Assembly: GCA_016786925.1 (NCBI GenBank)
Contig: JAEUTU010000002.1
Span: 1-45,088, forward strand
Direction of reading: 5' to 3'
DNA: 45,088 nt
From: Bacteroidia bacterium
GTDB taxonomy: Bacteria; Bacteroidota; Bacteroidia; 2-12-FULL-35-15
The notes beneath the pieces were generated by a model. It saw nothing but the letters and a program-made list of their open reading frames with translations. It did no database searches and had not been told where the DNA came from. The stretch's first letter is position 1. Every line of letters begins with the position of its first letter. The position numbers were made by a program, and so were the translations under genes. Of this stretch, positions 34,121-43,145 are shown piece after piece.

Positions 34121-34732
34121 ATGCGCAAATTCATTATTATCATATTAATACAAATTACTGCCTTACAATCAATTAGAGCCCAAAGTACTGACCTCACCGT
34201 TGTTATCCAGGAATCAATGCTCAACAAGCTTTTCAAAGCAATGGGTGAGATCAAAGGCACTTCCTCCTACTCTTTTATGTTCATTGATGGCACCTACGAC
34301 TGGAAATTAATCAATCCTCAGATAAAACTGCACAATAATAAGGCTGATTTTATAACGGATGTCAAAGTAACGGTCGGTTCCTACAGCTATCAGACAAAAG
34401 TAACCGGGAACGTAGAGATTTGTTATGAGCCCAGCACTAACCTTATTTACATTGAGATCACAGAAGCTCTTTTTCCCCTCAATATTATGTTTTTTGGTAA
34501 AAGCAGACATTTATGGGATGTGAATTTGAAGAAATATTTCGAAACACCTTTTACATTTGAAGGACCACTTACTATGGGAACGGAAATGGTGTTCGATATG
34601 CCCGACAATACTCAGAAAAAACTATACACCTACCCTAAAAATTGTGGCGTGAAAGTTGTGGAAAAACAGATCATTGTTACAGCAGAAATGGAATTTGTTT
34701 CACGTAATGAGCAACCAAATTCAAAAAAATAA
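34121..34732 (+). CDS. Secreted protein of unknown function
   Basis: A 203-residue protein with a signal peptide (about 1-20, ending IRAQS). The body has alternating strands, with VVIQESMLNKLFKAMGEIKG and DVKVTVGSYSYQTKVTGNVEI recalling lipid-binding YceB/TULIP-like folds, but I cannot place it in a family with confidence. It ends 21 bases before the thioredoxin-like gene on the same strand, so they may form a pair. Confidence 0.68.
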   Translation: MRKFIIIILIQITALQSIRAQSTDLTVVIQESMLNKLFKAMGEIKGTSSYSFMFIDGTYDWKLINPQIKLHNNKADFITDVKVTVGSYSYQTKVTGNVEICYEPSTNLIYIEITEALFPLNIMFFGKSRHLWDVNLKKYFETPFTFEGPLTMGTEMVFDMPDNTQKKLYTYPKNCGVKVVEKQIIVTAEMEFVSRNEQPNSKK

Positions 34733-34753
34733 TCTCTAATACAAAAATACTCT

Positions 34754-36190
34754 ATGATTACATCTATGATGCGTTCATTATTACTCTTTTTAATTCCTGC
34801 GTCCTTATTTGCAGGAGAACCACAACCAGGATATAATATTAAGATCGTTGCGAAAGGAATTCCCGAAGGAAGCACCTGTCTTTTAGCCAATTATTATGGC
34901 GAAAAACAATACATCAAAGATTCTGCAAAAGTCATTAAAGGCGAAGTTGTATTTAAAGGAGAGACCAAATGGGACCAGGGAATCTACTTATTTGTTCCTC
35001 CAAGCAAAAGATACTTCGACTTTGTAATGGATGAAGAACAACACTTTTCGCTGGAAGCCGACACAGCCGATTATATAAAAACCATGAAAGTAAAAGGATC
35101 GGAAGAGAACAAGATCTTTTATGAATATCAAACATTCATGGCTTCCAAGCAAAAACAGATCGAACCTTTACGCGAACAATTAAAAAAGGTAAAAGCCAAA
35201 GATTCGACCAAAACCATTCAGGATAAAATTACGGCAATTGATGAAGAAGTAAAGAACTATCGTAATAATCTTCAAAAAGACCATCCAAAGAGCTTTGTTG
35301 CCAAGCTCATGAAAGCTATGCAGGATCCGGAAATACCGGAAGCACCCATTTTAGCGAATGGAAAAAAAGACAGCACGTTTGCTTACAGATATTACAAAGC
35401 ACATTTCTGGGACAATATTGATTTCTCGGACGATCGTATGCTTCGCACCCCGATATTCCATCCAAAGATCAAACAATATATGGAAAAATTAACGGCTCAA
35501 GGTCCCGATTACGTTGATTCCATCAATGCTTCTGCCGACTATATCATTGGGAAAGCAAAAGCCAATCAAGAAGCATTCAAATATGTAGTGTACTGGTTGA
35601 CCTACAATTATGAAAGTTCCAACATCATGGGAATGGATGCCGTATTTGTTCATTTAGTGGAACAATACTATGTTACGAAACAAGCATTCTGGGTGGATTC
35701 AACTCAACTTTATAAGATCACCAACAGAGCTTATACACTAAAACCATTGTTGATCGGCAAGAAAGCGCCTTTCATTAATATGCCCGACAGTACAGGAAAA
35801 TATATCCCACTATATGATCTAAAATCGAAATATACTGTTGTGATATTCTGGGATCACGGTTGTGGACATTGCAAAAAAGAGATCCCGAAATTGGTTGAAC
35901 AATACAACACCAAACTAAAAGCAAAAGGTGTTCAGGTGTATGCCATTGAAACGGAAGACAAGCCGAATGAATGGAAGAAATTTATTAAAGAGAACAAGCT
36001 CAATTGGATAAACGTGTGTGAGCCGGATGAATACAAAAGAGCCGTCACAAAAAAGATCTACGATATTTACAGCACACCTGTGATCTATCTATTAGATGAG
36101 AACAAGATCATTAAAGCAAAACGTATCGATAGTGAGCAAATAGCAAACATTATTGAAATGCTAGACAAGGAAAAAGAAAAGAAGAAATAA
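34754..36190 (+). CDS. Thioredoxin-like protein with DUF4369/DUF5106-type N-terminal region
   Basis: A 478-residue secreted protein: signal peptide (about 1-21), a DUF4369-like beta domain (about 25-120), a helical coiled middle resembling DUF5106 (about 125-330), and a C-terminal TlpA/thioredoxin domain. The redox motif is CGHC (Cys370 to Cys373) after WDHG, and the cis-Pro is in YSTPVIYLLDE. Such proteins are common in Bacteroidota and act as periplasmic thiol oxidoreductases. A bidirectional terminator follows. Confidence 0.86.
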   Translation: MITSMMRSLLLFLIPASLFAGEPQPGYNIKIVAKGIPEGSTCLLANYYGEKQYIKDSAKVIKGEVVFKGETKWDQGIYLFVPPSKRYFDFVMDEEQHFSLEADTADYIKTMKVKGSEENKIFYEYQTFMASKQKQIEPLREQLKKVKAKDSTKTIQDKITAIDEEVKNYRNNLQKDHPKSFVAKLMKAMQDPEIPEAPILANGKKDSTFAYRYYKAHFWDNIDFSDDRMLRTPIFHPKIKQYMEKLTAQGPDYVDSINASADYIIGKAKANQEAFKYVVYWLTYNYESSNIMGMDAVFVHLVEQYYVTKQAFWVDSTQLYKITNRAYTLKPLLIGKKAPFINMPDSTGKYIPLYDLKSKYTVVIFWDHGCGHCKKEIPKLVEQYNTKLKAKGVQVYAIETEDKPNEWKKFIKENKLNWINVCEPDEYKRAVTKKIYDIYSTPVIYLLDENKIIKAKRIDSEQIANIIEMLDKEKEKKK

Positions 36191-36200
36191 AATGATCCAT

Positions 36201-36231
36201 AAAAAAGCCTCCGCAAATGTGGAGGCTTTTT
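36201..36231. terminator. Bidirectional terminator
   Basis: A-tract, GCCTCC / GGAGGC stem with an 8-base loop, T-tract. Its right end touches the stop codon of the leftward gene at 36230, so it serves both sides. Confidence 0.88.
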
Positions 36232-36664
36232 ATTTAACACGTGTTACCGTGATGGTATTTCCTTTGGAATAATCAAACTTCCACTCCTTATCAAAAATTC
36301 TTGGTAAATAGCGTTTATAAAGATTGATACGGGATGTTAATTTATCTTCCGACTCTCCTTCTTTTGCTAATCCGGTAAACTCATAGGCGATCATTTTCGG
36401 ATGTTCTTTCATGAACATTTTCACGACATCAACAATGGTGGTCATTACTCTGTATAACTCTCCTTTATTCGTAACAGTATACTCCTCCCCTTCATATTCA
36501 TCATTTGTTACCCCAAACACGATCGTTGCATGTAAGATATTATCCTGACGTCTTCCAAAACGCACCTCATAGTTTACATCACTATCGGTAGTAAAGTAGT
36601 AAACCCCTGCTGTACTGATCGCAGGAGCAATAATCTTATATGGATCTACAAAACCGTTTGCCAT
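36230..36664 (-). CDS. Unknown small cytoplasmic protein
   Basis: A 144-residue protein without signal peptide or membrane helix. It has mixed beta strands (GVYYFTTDSDVNYEVRFGRR, ATIVFGVTNDEYEG) then a helical part (VMTTIVDVVKMFMKEHP) and a basic end. It resembles the small DUF6934-type proteins in outline, but I am not certain. It stands alone, between converging and diverging neighbours. Confidence 0.65.
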   Translation of the reverse strand: MANGFVDPYKIIAPAISTAGVYYFTTDSDVNYEVRFGRRQDNILHATIVFGVTNDEYEGEEYTVTNKGELYRVMTTIVDVVKMFMKEHPKMIAYEFTGLAKEGESEDKLTSRINLYKRYLPRIFDKEWKFDYSKGNTITVTRVK

Positions 36665-36778
36665 TTGTTAATTGAAGGTTAAAATTATAAAAAAATAGCA
36701 AACACAATCATAAATAATTTAAAATATCTATCTCACTGAAATGCAGAAAAGAAAACAGCTTGGTGTCATTTTTGTTAG

Positions 36779-36786
36779 TAAATTTG
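36779..36786 (+). promoter_or_regulatory. -7 box upstream of the TlpA-SCO pair
   Basis: TAAATTTG, an exact TAnnTTTG match, 19 bases before the ATG at 36806. The nearest -33-like element (CTTG at 36759-36762) gives short spacing. Confidence 0.45.
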
Positions 36787-36805
36787 TATTCATCAAACAG
36801 AGTCA

Positions 36806-37288
36806 ATGAAGCAACGCATCCTCCTATTTTTTATCTTAATTTCATTCTATAGTTTTTCTCAAAATATTCCCGTTATTAAGGTGGGAGATTTGGAAAAACG
36901 GATCTATAATTCCAGCGACACCACTTATATCGTCAATTTTTGGGCAACGTGGTGTGCTCCCTGTGTGAAAGAACTCCCCGATTTTGACAGTATCTCAAAA
37001 ACCTACAAAGATGAAAAGGTCAAAGTGTTATTGGTTACCATGGATTTCAAAGAAGATATGGAAACAAAGGTGAAGCCTTTTGCAAACAAAAAGAAGATCT
37101 ATTCGGAAATACAGCTTTTGGATGAAAGCAACGCAGACTATTTTATTCCCAAAATAGCTAATGAATGGAGCGGGGCACTACCCGCCACAGTGATCATTAA
37201 CAACAAAAAAAATGTAAAGCATTTCTTCGAAAAGAAATTGAATTACAAATTTTTAAAAACTGAGATTGAAACCATCACCAAACAATGA
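36806..37288 (+). CDS. TlpA-like thioredoxin, periplasmic
   Basis: A 160-residue protein with a signal peptide (about 1-19) and a thioredoxin fold. The redox motif is WATWCAPC (Cys50, Cys53), and the cis-Pro is in ALPATVII. It overlaps the SCO gene by four bases (ATGA), so the two are translated together. TlpA-type reductases are known to reduce SCO and CuA proteins during cytochrome oxidase assembly, which fits the pairing. Confidence 0.88.
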   Translation: MKQRILLFFILISFYSFSQNIPVIKVGDLEKRIYNSSDTTYIVNFWATWCAPCVKELPDFDSISKTYKDEKVKVLLVTMDFKEDMETKVKPFANKKKIYSEIQLLDESNADYFIPKIANEWSGALPATVIINNKKNVKHFFEKKLNYKFLKTEIETITKQ

Positions 37289-37950
37289 AAATAAAATTTT
37301 TAAATGTAGCACTACTGGTTCTGGCATTGGCCGTTTTTATTTATGCCTTTTTCTTCCATGATACGAAGAAGCCTATCCGTTACCTGCCTATTTTCGGAGA
37401 GAAAAGCTATGAATCAAAGAACGGAAAAACCGACACGATCTTTCATACCATTCCTGGCTTCAGCTTTATTGATCAGGATGGAAATACGGTAACAGAAAAG
37501 AATTTTGAAAATGCTGTATATGTGACTGATTTCTTTTTTACTACCTGCCACAGCATTTGTCCGATCATGAGTACTCAAATGGAACGGGTAACACGTAAAT
37601 TTCAAGGAAATGCAGAAGTGAAATTTTTATCACATACAGTAGATCCTGAAATTGATACGGTTGAACAATTGAAAAGATATGCCATTAAGCATAATGCTGA
37701 CAGTAAACAGTGGATGATGGTTACGGGAGAAAAAGCAAAATTATACGAGATCGCCCGTCAAGGCTATTTATTGGATGCACAAGAGGGAAATGGCGGTCCT
37801 GACGATTTTATTCACACCCAAAATTTTGCTCTGATAGACAAAGAGAAAAGAATAAGAGGTTATTATGATGGAACCGATTCCTTAGAGATAGATCAACTCA
37901 TGAAAGATATTGATCTTTTGCTAAAAGAATATCATTACAAAGAGCAATAG
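37285..37950 (+). CDS. SCO1/SenC family copper chaperone
   Basis: A 221-residue protein with an N-terminal membrane anchor (about 5-24) and a thioredoxin-like SCO domain. Copper ligands are Cys88 and Cys92 (TTCHSICP) and His177 (DDFIHTQNF). SCO proteins deliver copper to the CuA site of cytochrome c oxidase. Coupled to the TlpA gene before it. Convergent with the TPR lipoprotein eight bases away. Confidence 0.92.
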   Translation: MKIKFLNVALLVLALAVFIYAFFFHDTKKPIRYLPIFGEKSYESKNGKTDTIFHTIPGFSFIDQDGNTVTEKNFENAVYVTDFFFTTCHSICPIMSTQMERVTRKFQGNAEVKFLSHTVDPEIDTVEQLKRYAIKHNADSKQWMMVTGEKAKLYEIARQGYLLDAQEGNGGPDDFIHTQNFALIDKEKRIRGYYDGTDSLEIDQLMKDIDLLLKEYHYKEQ

Positions 37951-37958
37951 GGATTATT

Positions 37959-38978
37959 TCACTCCATTTTTTGTAATTCAATTTTAGCCGGTTCGTATTC
38001 CGGTGTTAGTGCCAAACAAGATCTAAAATCAGCAATTGCATTGGTTTTATCTCCTATCTTTTGATAGGTAACTCCACGTCCATAATACGCATCCACATAT
38101 TTAGGATCGATCTTAATAGCATCGGAAAAATGTGCGATAGCAAGATCATACTTTCTTGTATTGATCAAATGGATCACGGCTGTATTATAATGTGCATTTT
38201 TATTTGGCTCAATATCCAACAATGATTTATAGGTAGATAATGCGTTGGCATAATCTTCTTCATCTTGATAATGTTTACCCAGGCCATACCATGCTTCAGA
38301 ACTTTTTGCATTCAAGCGGATCGCATTTTTATAGTATTGAACTGCTAAAGGATTATGCTTTGCTGCACACAATATCCCTAACTGCATAAATGCCTGATAG
38401 TACAACTGATCCTGCTCAACAGCAGTTTGCATACTACTGATCGCTTTAGCTGTATCTTTCATTTCTTTAAAATTCATTCCTTTCATGAAATAAGCCTTCG
38501 CATTATACATATCGATCTTCAGAGCCTTGTTCAAATACTCGATAGACTTATCATGCTGTGCTACATACAAGTATAATTCCGCCAGTTTCATTATGGCTTC
38601 TACATTCTTTTCGTCAAGAGCAATAGCTCTTTCAAGCGCCAATTTTGATTTGCCTGTTTTGTTACCAATAAAGTATAAATTAGAAATTGTGACATAATAT
38701 TCGGATTTAGAGCTATCAATATTCAAGGCATTGATCATATCCAAAATCCCATCATTCACTTCCTGCTTATCCAAAAAATAAAGCGCACGCTGATGCAAAA
38801 GATCTGCATTGTTCGGATCCTTTTCTATGGCTTCATTCAGTTTTGCCAATTCTTCAGGTGTATTCACCTGAGCAGAATCCTTTTTAACATTATCTACTAC
38901 TTTTTCTCCTTCGTTGCCGCAGGAAATAAAAAATGTAATGGTAGATAAAAAGAGAAGTGAGTAAATGATCTTTTTCAT
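37959..38978 (-). CDS. TPR-repeat lipoprotein
   Basis: I chose the ATG at 38978 because it begins a lipoprotein signal (MKKIIYSLLFLS, lipobox FISC). An upstream in-frame ATG at 39020 lies inside the recA terminator hairpin and would add 14 unlikely residues. The 339-residue product has about eight TPR units, such as AYFMKGMNFKEMKDTAKAIS and AYYGRGVTYQKIGDKTNAIA. It is a likely inner-leaflet or periplasmic scaffold protein; the partner is unknown. A TACTTTTA box, one mismatch from the -7 consensus, lies 7 bases upstream. Confidence 0.85.
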   Translation of the reverse strand: MKKIIYSLLFLSTITFFISCGNEGEKVVDNVKKDSAQVNTPEELAKLNEAIEKDPNNADLLHQRALYFLDKQEVNDGILDMINALNIDSSKSEYYVTISNLYFIGNKTGKSKLALERAIALDEKNVEAIMKLAELYLYVAQHDKSIEYLNKALKIDMYNAKAYFMKGMNFKEMKDTAKAISSMQTAVEQDQLYYQAFMQLGILCAAKHNPLAVQYYKNAIRLNAKSSEAWYGLGKHYQDEEDYANALSTYKSLLDIEPNKNAHYNTAVIHLINTRKYDLAIAHFSDAIKIDPKYVDAYYGRGVTYQKIGDKTNAIADFRSCLALTPEYEPAKIELQKME

Positions 38979-38992
38979 AATGCTATAAAAGT

Positions 38993-39050
38993 AAAAAAAA
39001 ATGTCGTCCCACAGGTGCAATGTTTAAAATACATTGCAATGGGGACGACA
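38993..39050 (-). terminator. Terminator of recA
   Basis: Long hairpin: outer arms TGTCGTCCC / GGGACGACA and inner arms TGCAATGT / ACATTGCA, followed on the minus strand by nine T. The TPR lipoprotein starts 15 bases later, so it needs a promoter of its own. Confidence 0.88.
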
Positions 39051-39076
39051 ATAAAATAAATTTAATAACCTGTGGC

Positions 39077-40129
39077 TTATGCCATTTCAACCTGTGGCGC
39101 AGGAGTTGAGCTCAAGGCTTCACGGATCTTCGCTTCGATCTGTTCCATCAATTCCGGATTATCATTGAATAATGCTTTCACGGAATCACGACCCTGCCCT
39201 AATTTTGTATCGCCATAACTGAACCAGGAACCACTTTTCTTAATGATATTATGTTCTACACCAAGATCAATGATCTCACCTACTTTAGAAATACCTTCAC
39301 CGTACATGATATCAAATTCAACCTGACGGAAAGGAGGAGCAACTTTGTTTTTCACCACTTTCACACGGGTACGGTTACCTACCACATTTTCTCCGTCTTT
39401 TAACTGACCAATTCTACGAATATCCAAACGAACAGATGCATAGAATTTTAGAGCATTACCACCGGTAGTTGTTTCCGGGTTCCCGAACATAACACCAATT
39501 TTTTCACGCAACTGATTGATAAAAATGCAACAGCAGCCTGTTTTATTGATCGTACCGGTAAGCTTACGTAATGCTTGTGACATCAAACGCGCTTGTAATC
39601 CCATTTTCGAATCACCCATCTCCCCTTCTATTTCGCTTTTTGGAGTTAATGCCGCTACCGAGTCGATCACGATAATATCGATCGCACCTGAGCGGATCAA
39701 ATTCTCGGCAATTTCCAATGCTTGCTCACCATTATCCGGTTGAGAGATCAATAGATTCTCAGTATCTACGCCTAATTTTTCTGCATAAAAACGATCGAAG
39801 GCATGCTCTGCATCAATGAATGCAGCTATTCCTCCTGCTTTTTGCACTTCAGCGATCGCGTGGATCGTTAAAGTTGTCTTACCTGAAGATTCAGGTCCGT
39901 AGATCTCGATAATTCTTCCTTTGGGTAAACCTCCAATACCAAGAGCAATGTCAAGCCCTAAAGATCCGGTAGGAATTACTTCTACATTTTCTACTGCAGC
40001 TTCACCCATTTTCATGATGGCACCTTTACCATATGTTTTTTCCAACTTATCAATTGTAAGTTGTAGGGCTTTTAATTTTTCTTTATTGATCTCTTTTGCT
40101 GCTTTTGATTCTTTGGTTTCTTTGCTCAT
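39077..40129 (-). CDS. recA: Recombinase A
   Basis: A 350-residue protein of normal RecA length. Walker A is GPESSGKTT with Lys84, Walker B is in [10 protein letters not shown], and the L2 loop region is [16 protein letters not shown]. It carries out strand exchange and stimulates LexA-type cleavage. The TTATTTTG sequence upstream is one mismatch from the -7 consensus; no LexA-type palindrome is evident. It ends at a strong terminator. Confidence 0.98.
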   Translation of the reverse strand: MSKETKESKAAKEINKEKLKALQLTIDKLEKTYGKGAIMKMGEAAVENVEVIPTGSLGLDIALGIGGLPKGRIIEIYGPESSGKTTLTIHAIAEVQKAGGIAAFIDAEHAFDRFYAEKLGVDTENLLISQPDNGEQALEIAENLIRSGAIDIIVIDSVAALTPKSEIEGEMGDSKMGLQARLMSQALRKLTGTINKTGCCCIFINQLREKIGVMFGNPETTTGGNALKFYASVRLDIRRIGQLKDGENVVGNRTRVKVVKNKVAPPFRQVEFDIMYGEGISKVGEIIDLGVEHNIIKKSGSWFSYGDTKLGQGRDSVKALFNDNPELMEQIEAKIREALSSTPAPQVEMA

Positions 40130-40179
40130 GATATGTATAGTTTATGGTTACAAAATAATATAATGTACTGCGTATAAAT

Positions 40180-40641
40180 CTAAATAATTTGTGCTGTGTG
40201 TTCTTTTGTTTTTACATCTGTGATCACCTCTTCTAACTTCCCTTTTTCATCGATCACAAATGTTGTTCTGATGATCCCATCGTATGTTTTTCCCATGAAT
40301 TTTTTCTCGCCCCACACATCGTATTTTTTGATGATCTCCATCTCTTCATCAGCGATCAATGGGAAAGGCAGATCGTACTTTTCAATGAATTTCTGATGTT
40401 TCTTTTCGGAATCAGCACTCACTCCGATCACCACATATCCTTTTTTCTTTAATAAAGAGTAATTGTCTCTCAGATTACATGCTTGTGCAGTGCACCCGGG
40501 AGTATCATCCTTCGGATAAAAATAAAGAACCACTTTTTTACCTTTCAGATCTTTCAATGAAATTAATTTTCCATTTTGATCTTTTCCTTTGAAATCAGGA
40601 GCTTTATCTCCTGCTTTCCATTTTGTTGTATGATTTGCCAT
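40180..40641 (-). CDS. bcp: Thioredoxin-dependent peroxiredoxin, Bcp/PrxQ type
   Basis: A 153-residue protein with the PrxQ core FYPKDDTPGCTAQACNLRDN. The peroxidatic Cys50 and resolving Cys55 are five residues apart, the atypical two-Cys form. It reduces peroxides with thioredoxin as donor. It lies downstream of a 220-base gap that holds its control region and about 50 bases before recA. Confidence 0.95.
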   Translation of the reverse strand: MANHTTKWKAGDKAPDFKGKDQNGKLISLKDLKGKKVVLYFYPKDDTPGCTAQACNLRDNYSLLKKKGYVVIGVSADSEKKHQKFIEKYDLPFPLIADEEMEIIKKYDVWGEKKFMGKTYDGIIRTTFVIDEKGKLEEVITDVKTKEHTAQII

Positions 40642-40651
40642 ATTGTGTTAT

Positions 40652-40716
40652 CAAAGCTACTTTTCTATTGTTTGAATTAAAAACGAATAGCTTGTATTTT
40701 ATTAACACGTTAATAA
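40652..40716 (-). promoter_or_regulatory. Control region of bcp: -7 box and palindromic operator candidate
   Basis: On the minus strand TAGCTTTG (40659-40652) is an exact TAnnTTTG match. An 18-base palindrome TTATTAAC-AC-GTTAATAA (40699-40716) is centred about 60 bases upstream of the predicted start, the spacing used by activators such as Crp/Fnr proteins. Confidence 0.42.
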
Positions 40717-40861
40717 ATGGTTTGTTTATTCAAAGAACGATCAATCATTCAACACTCCAAAAGTAGAAAGAGAAATAATACAAATTGCTAACTTTTTTAG
40801 CAAAATGAAAAAAAATGAAATTTTAACATAAAACTCAATAAAATAGACCATTACAAAAAGT

Positions 40862-42373
40862 CTATTCCATCAAAAAAAGGAAAGAATCGGGTAAATTATC
40901 CACGATATCAGAAGCAATCATTGCCTCCATACTAATTTTTTTAGCAGCAAGATCGCCTGCTAATCCATGTAAATAAACGCCCAGAATGGCAGCCTGAATT
41001 GGTGTATATTGCTGTGCTAATAAGGAAGTAATGATCCCTGTCAGCACATCGCCACTGCCTGCTGTCGCCATACCGGGATTGCCTGTGGAATTAAAGAACA
41101 CATCACCCTGAGGTGATGAAATACTGGTATGCGCCCCTTTTAGTACTACGAACACATTATATTTTAAAGAAAATTCAATTTGTTTTTGAATGCGCTCTTC
41201 ACTATTCGAAGAAGGACCAACCAAACGTTCAAATTCTTTCGGGTGTGGTGTAAGGATCGTATTTGAAGGTAAAAAGGACAACCAGGTTTTGTTCTCCGCT
41301 AATATATTGATCGCATCAGCATCCAATATCAATGGACAATTCGTATTCTGAATCAATAACTTCAACACATTCTGAGTTTCCTTTTCCACACCAATACCAG
41401 GCCCAATACCAATGACATTATACTTATCTGTATGAATATACTCTGCCAGAAAATGGGACTCAGGATCGACAGAGACCATCGCTTCCGGAATACTTGTTTG
41501 CATGATCTCATATCCGCATTGTGGCACCCTGACCGTTAACAAACCCGCACCCGATCGCATACAAGCTCTTGCAGCCAGTACTGCAGCTCCCATCTTTCCA
41601 TACGAACCGGCATACAATAAAGCATGTCCGAAATTCCCTTTATGAGCAATGGATGAGCGCTGTTTCAAAAAAGTGAGAACATCCTTCTTCAAGATAAAAT
41701 AACGGTTAGTCGGTGTTTGATCAATGTAAGTTTCGCTCAAGCCAATATCTAATAGAGAGAACTCACCTACCTTATTCGCATTTTCAGGATACATGAATGC
41801 CAGTTTCGGGAACTGAAAACTAAGTGTATAGGTAGCCTGTAAAACAATAGATTCTTTGGCATTTAATTGATCACAAAACAAACCGGATGGAACATCAACA
41901 GCAATTTTAATATGCTGCAATGAATTAAGATGCTGAATACAATCAGCTAAAAATCCCTCCACTGGCTTATTTAAACCGGAACCAATTATCGCGTCAACAA
42001 GAATAGCATCGGGAGCAATAGAAAAATTTCTTTTGAACTCTTCTAAAGTATGTAACTCTTTTGCAGTTACTATCTTAATGTATCTTTTATGATTGACCGT
42101 AAAATCATCCGACCTGGAAGAAGAATGCATTAAAATAAACACATCTACAGAAAAACCTTTTTCTTTTAATAATCGCGCAACAGCCAATCCATCACCACCA
42201 TTGTTACCCAAACCACAAACGACACATACCGGTGTAGTGCTATCAAATTTTTCCTCGATCCAATTCACGACCGATAAGGCAGCACGCTCCATCAGGTCGA
42301 TAGAAGAAACAGGCTCCTGCTGTATCGTATATGCATCCGCTTGTCTTATCTGTTCACGTGAAAAGATCTTCAT
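40862..42373 (-). CDS. nnr: Bifunctional NAD(P)H-hydrate epimerase / ADP-dependent dehydratase
   Basis: A 503-residue two-domain protein. The YjeF_N epimerase part (about 1-215) carries CGLGNNGGDGLAVARLL and a conserved Asp in DVPSG. The ribokinase-like dehydratase part (about 225-500) carries GNFGHALLYAGSYGKMGAA, TPHPKEFERL, LKGAHT and NPGMATAGSGDVLTG. It repairs damaged hydrated NADH and NADPH. It starts one base after the DUF2752 stop, so it is probably coupled to that gene. Confidence 0.96.
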   Translation of the reverse strand: MKIFSREQIRQADAYTIQQEPVSSIDLMERAALSVVNWIEEKFDSTTPVCVVCGLGNNGGDGLAVARLLKEKGFSVDVFILMHSSSRSDDFTVNHKRYIKIVTAKELHTLEEFKRNFSIAPDAILVDAIIGSGLNKPVEGFLADCIQHLNSLQHIKIAVDVPSGLFCDQLNAKESIVLQATYTLSFQFPKLAFMYPENANKVGEFSLLDIGLSETYIDQTPTNRYFILKKDVLTFLKQRSSIAHKGNFGHALLYAGSYGKMGAAVLAARACMRSGAGLLTVRVPQCGYEIMQTSIPEAMVSVDPESHFLAEYIHTDKYNVIGIGPGIGVEKETQNVLKLLIQNTNCPLILDADAINILAENKTWLSFLPSNTILTPHPKEFERLVGPSSNSEERIQKQIEFSLKYNVFVVLKGAHTSISSPQGDVFFNSTGNPGMATAGSGDVLTGIITSLLAQQYTPIQAAILGVYLHGLAGDLAAKKISMEAMIASDIVDNLPDSFLFLME

Positions 42374-42374
42374 C

Positions 42375-42671
42375 TTACAAAAATAGCTTTACAACAAAGT
42401 TAATAGTTATGATAGCAACAGAAATAAAAAAGGAATACTTTATCCAATCGGCTCCATTCTTAAATTTAAACACTAGATGCAAAAAAGTAATAAAGAAGGT
42501 AAAAAAAATAGGCAGAAGAGCCGGATAAAGCAAAAAGCTCTCATAGAAATTACCTTTCAGCAATTCGATCACAGAGCGCTGCATACCACAACCCGGACAA
42601 TCAACATGCAACCACGCCTTATAGGGGCATGCCATCATGTGTGATTCCAGCCAATGAATTACTTTTTCCAT
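42375..42671 (-). CDS. DUF2752 small membrane protein
   Basis: A 98-residue protein with the DUF2752 signature ACPYKAWLHVDCPGCGMQRS and two membrane helices (about 45-65 and 77-97). Function is unknown; the Cys residues may bind metal. ATG at 42671 lies three bases past a terminator T-tract; a Met at residue 12 or 13 is an alternative start and would still keep the whole signature. It is followed directly by nnr. Confidence 0.85.
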   Translation of the reverse strand: MEKVIHWLESHMMACPYKAWLHVDCPGCGMQRSVIELLKGNFYESFLLYPALLPIFFTFFITFLHLVFKFKNGADWIKYSFFISVAIITINFVVKLFL

Positions 42672-42673
42672 TC

Positions 42674-42702
42674 AAAAAAAAAGAGGACAAAAAGTCCTCT
42701 TT
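42674..42702 (-). terminator. Terminator between DUF4190 gene and DUF2752 gene
   Basis: AGAGGAC / GTCCTCT stem with a 5-base loop, followed on the minus strand by at least seven T. The DUF2752 start codon comes three bases later and no promoter is seen between, so DUF2752 and nnr may depend on read-through. Confidence 0.85.
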
Positions 42703-42722
42703 GAAATTAGTTTATTTTCTGA

Positions 42723-43094
42723 TTAATGCGACATCATTTCCCATGGCATTGAAGAGAATACTGCGCCAAGAATAACAATGTAAACAATTATAAAAATAAG
42801 GTACAAAGCAGACAAACATAATCCAATGATGGCACAAACTTTACCTGCTTTTAAATTTTTAAAAGACGCTTCTGTGTACATTCCAGGATTTTGTTGATAC
42901 AAGGTATTCGCTTTTGAAGCTAAGACCAATGCAATGATCCCTAAAATAATCCCGATGATCCCGTAACAAAAACATGCTACAATAGAGATGATACCTAATA
43001 CCAATACCGCTGTTGAGTTAGGAAGATTTTGTCCGCCAAACTGTTGAGCAAATTGTTGTTGTGTTCCCGAATTTGTATTTCCTTGATTTTCCAT
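42723..43094 (-). CDS. DUF4190 / CCC-motif small membrane protein
   Basis: A 123-residue protein with a Gln/Asn-rich, soluble N-terminus (1-26) and two hydrophobic regions (about 28-60 and 85-113) of the DUF4190 type, with GIISIVACFCYGIIGIILGI. Bacteroidota members are often called CCC motif membrane proteins. Function unknown. It ends at a strong terminator and lies 51 bases from coaE. Confidence 0.82.
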   Translation of the reverse strand: MENQGNTNSGTQQQFAQQFGGQNLPNSTAVLVLGIISIVACFCYGIIGIILGIIALVLASKANTLYQQNPGMYTEASFKNLKAGKVCAIIGLCLSALYLIFIIVYIVILGAVFSSMPWEMMSH

Positions 43095-43145
43095 AGATAG
43101 TTTTAATTTTCAACTAAAATAGTAAAGTTTTTGAACGCTCAAAAA

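Noticed and set aside
38979..39020. Upstream ATG (39020) for the TPR lipoprotein
   Set aside because: It lies inside the recA terminator hairpin and would place 14 residues before a clear lipoprotein signal.
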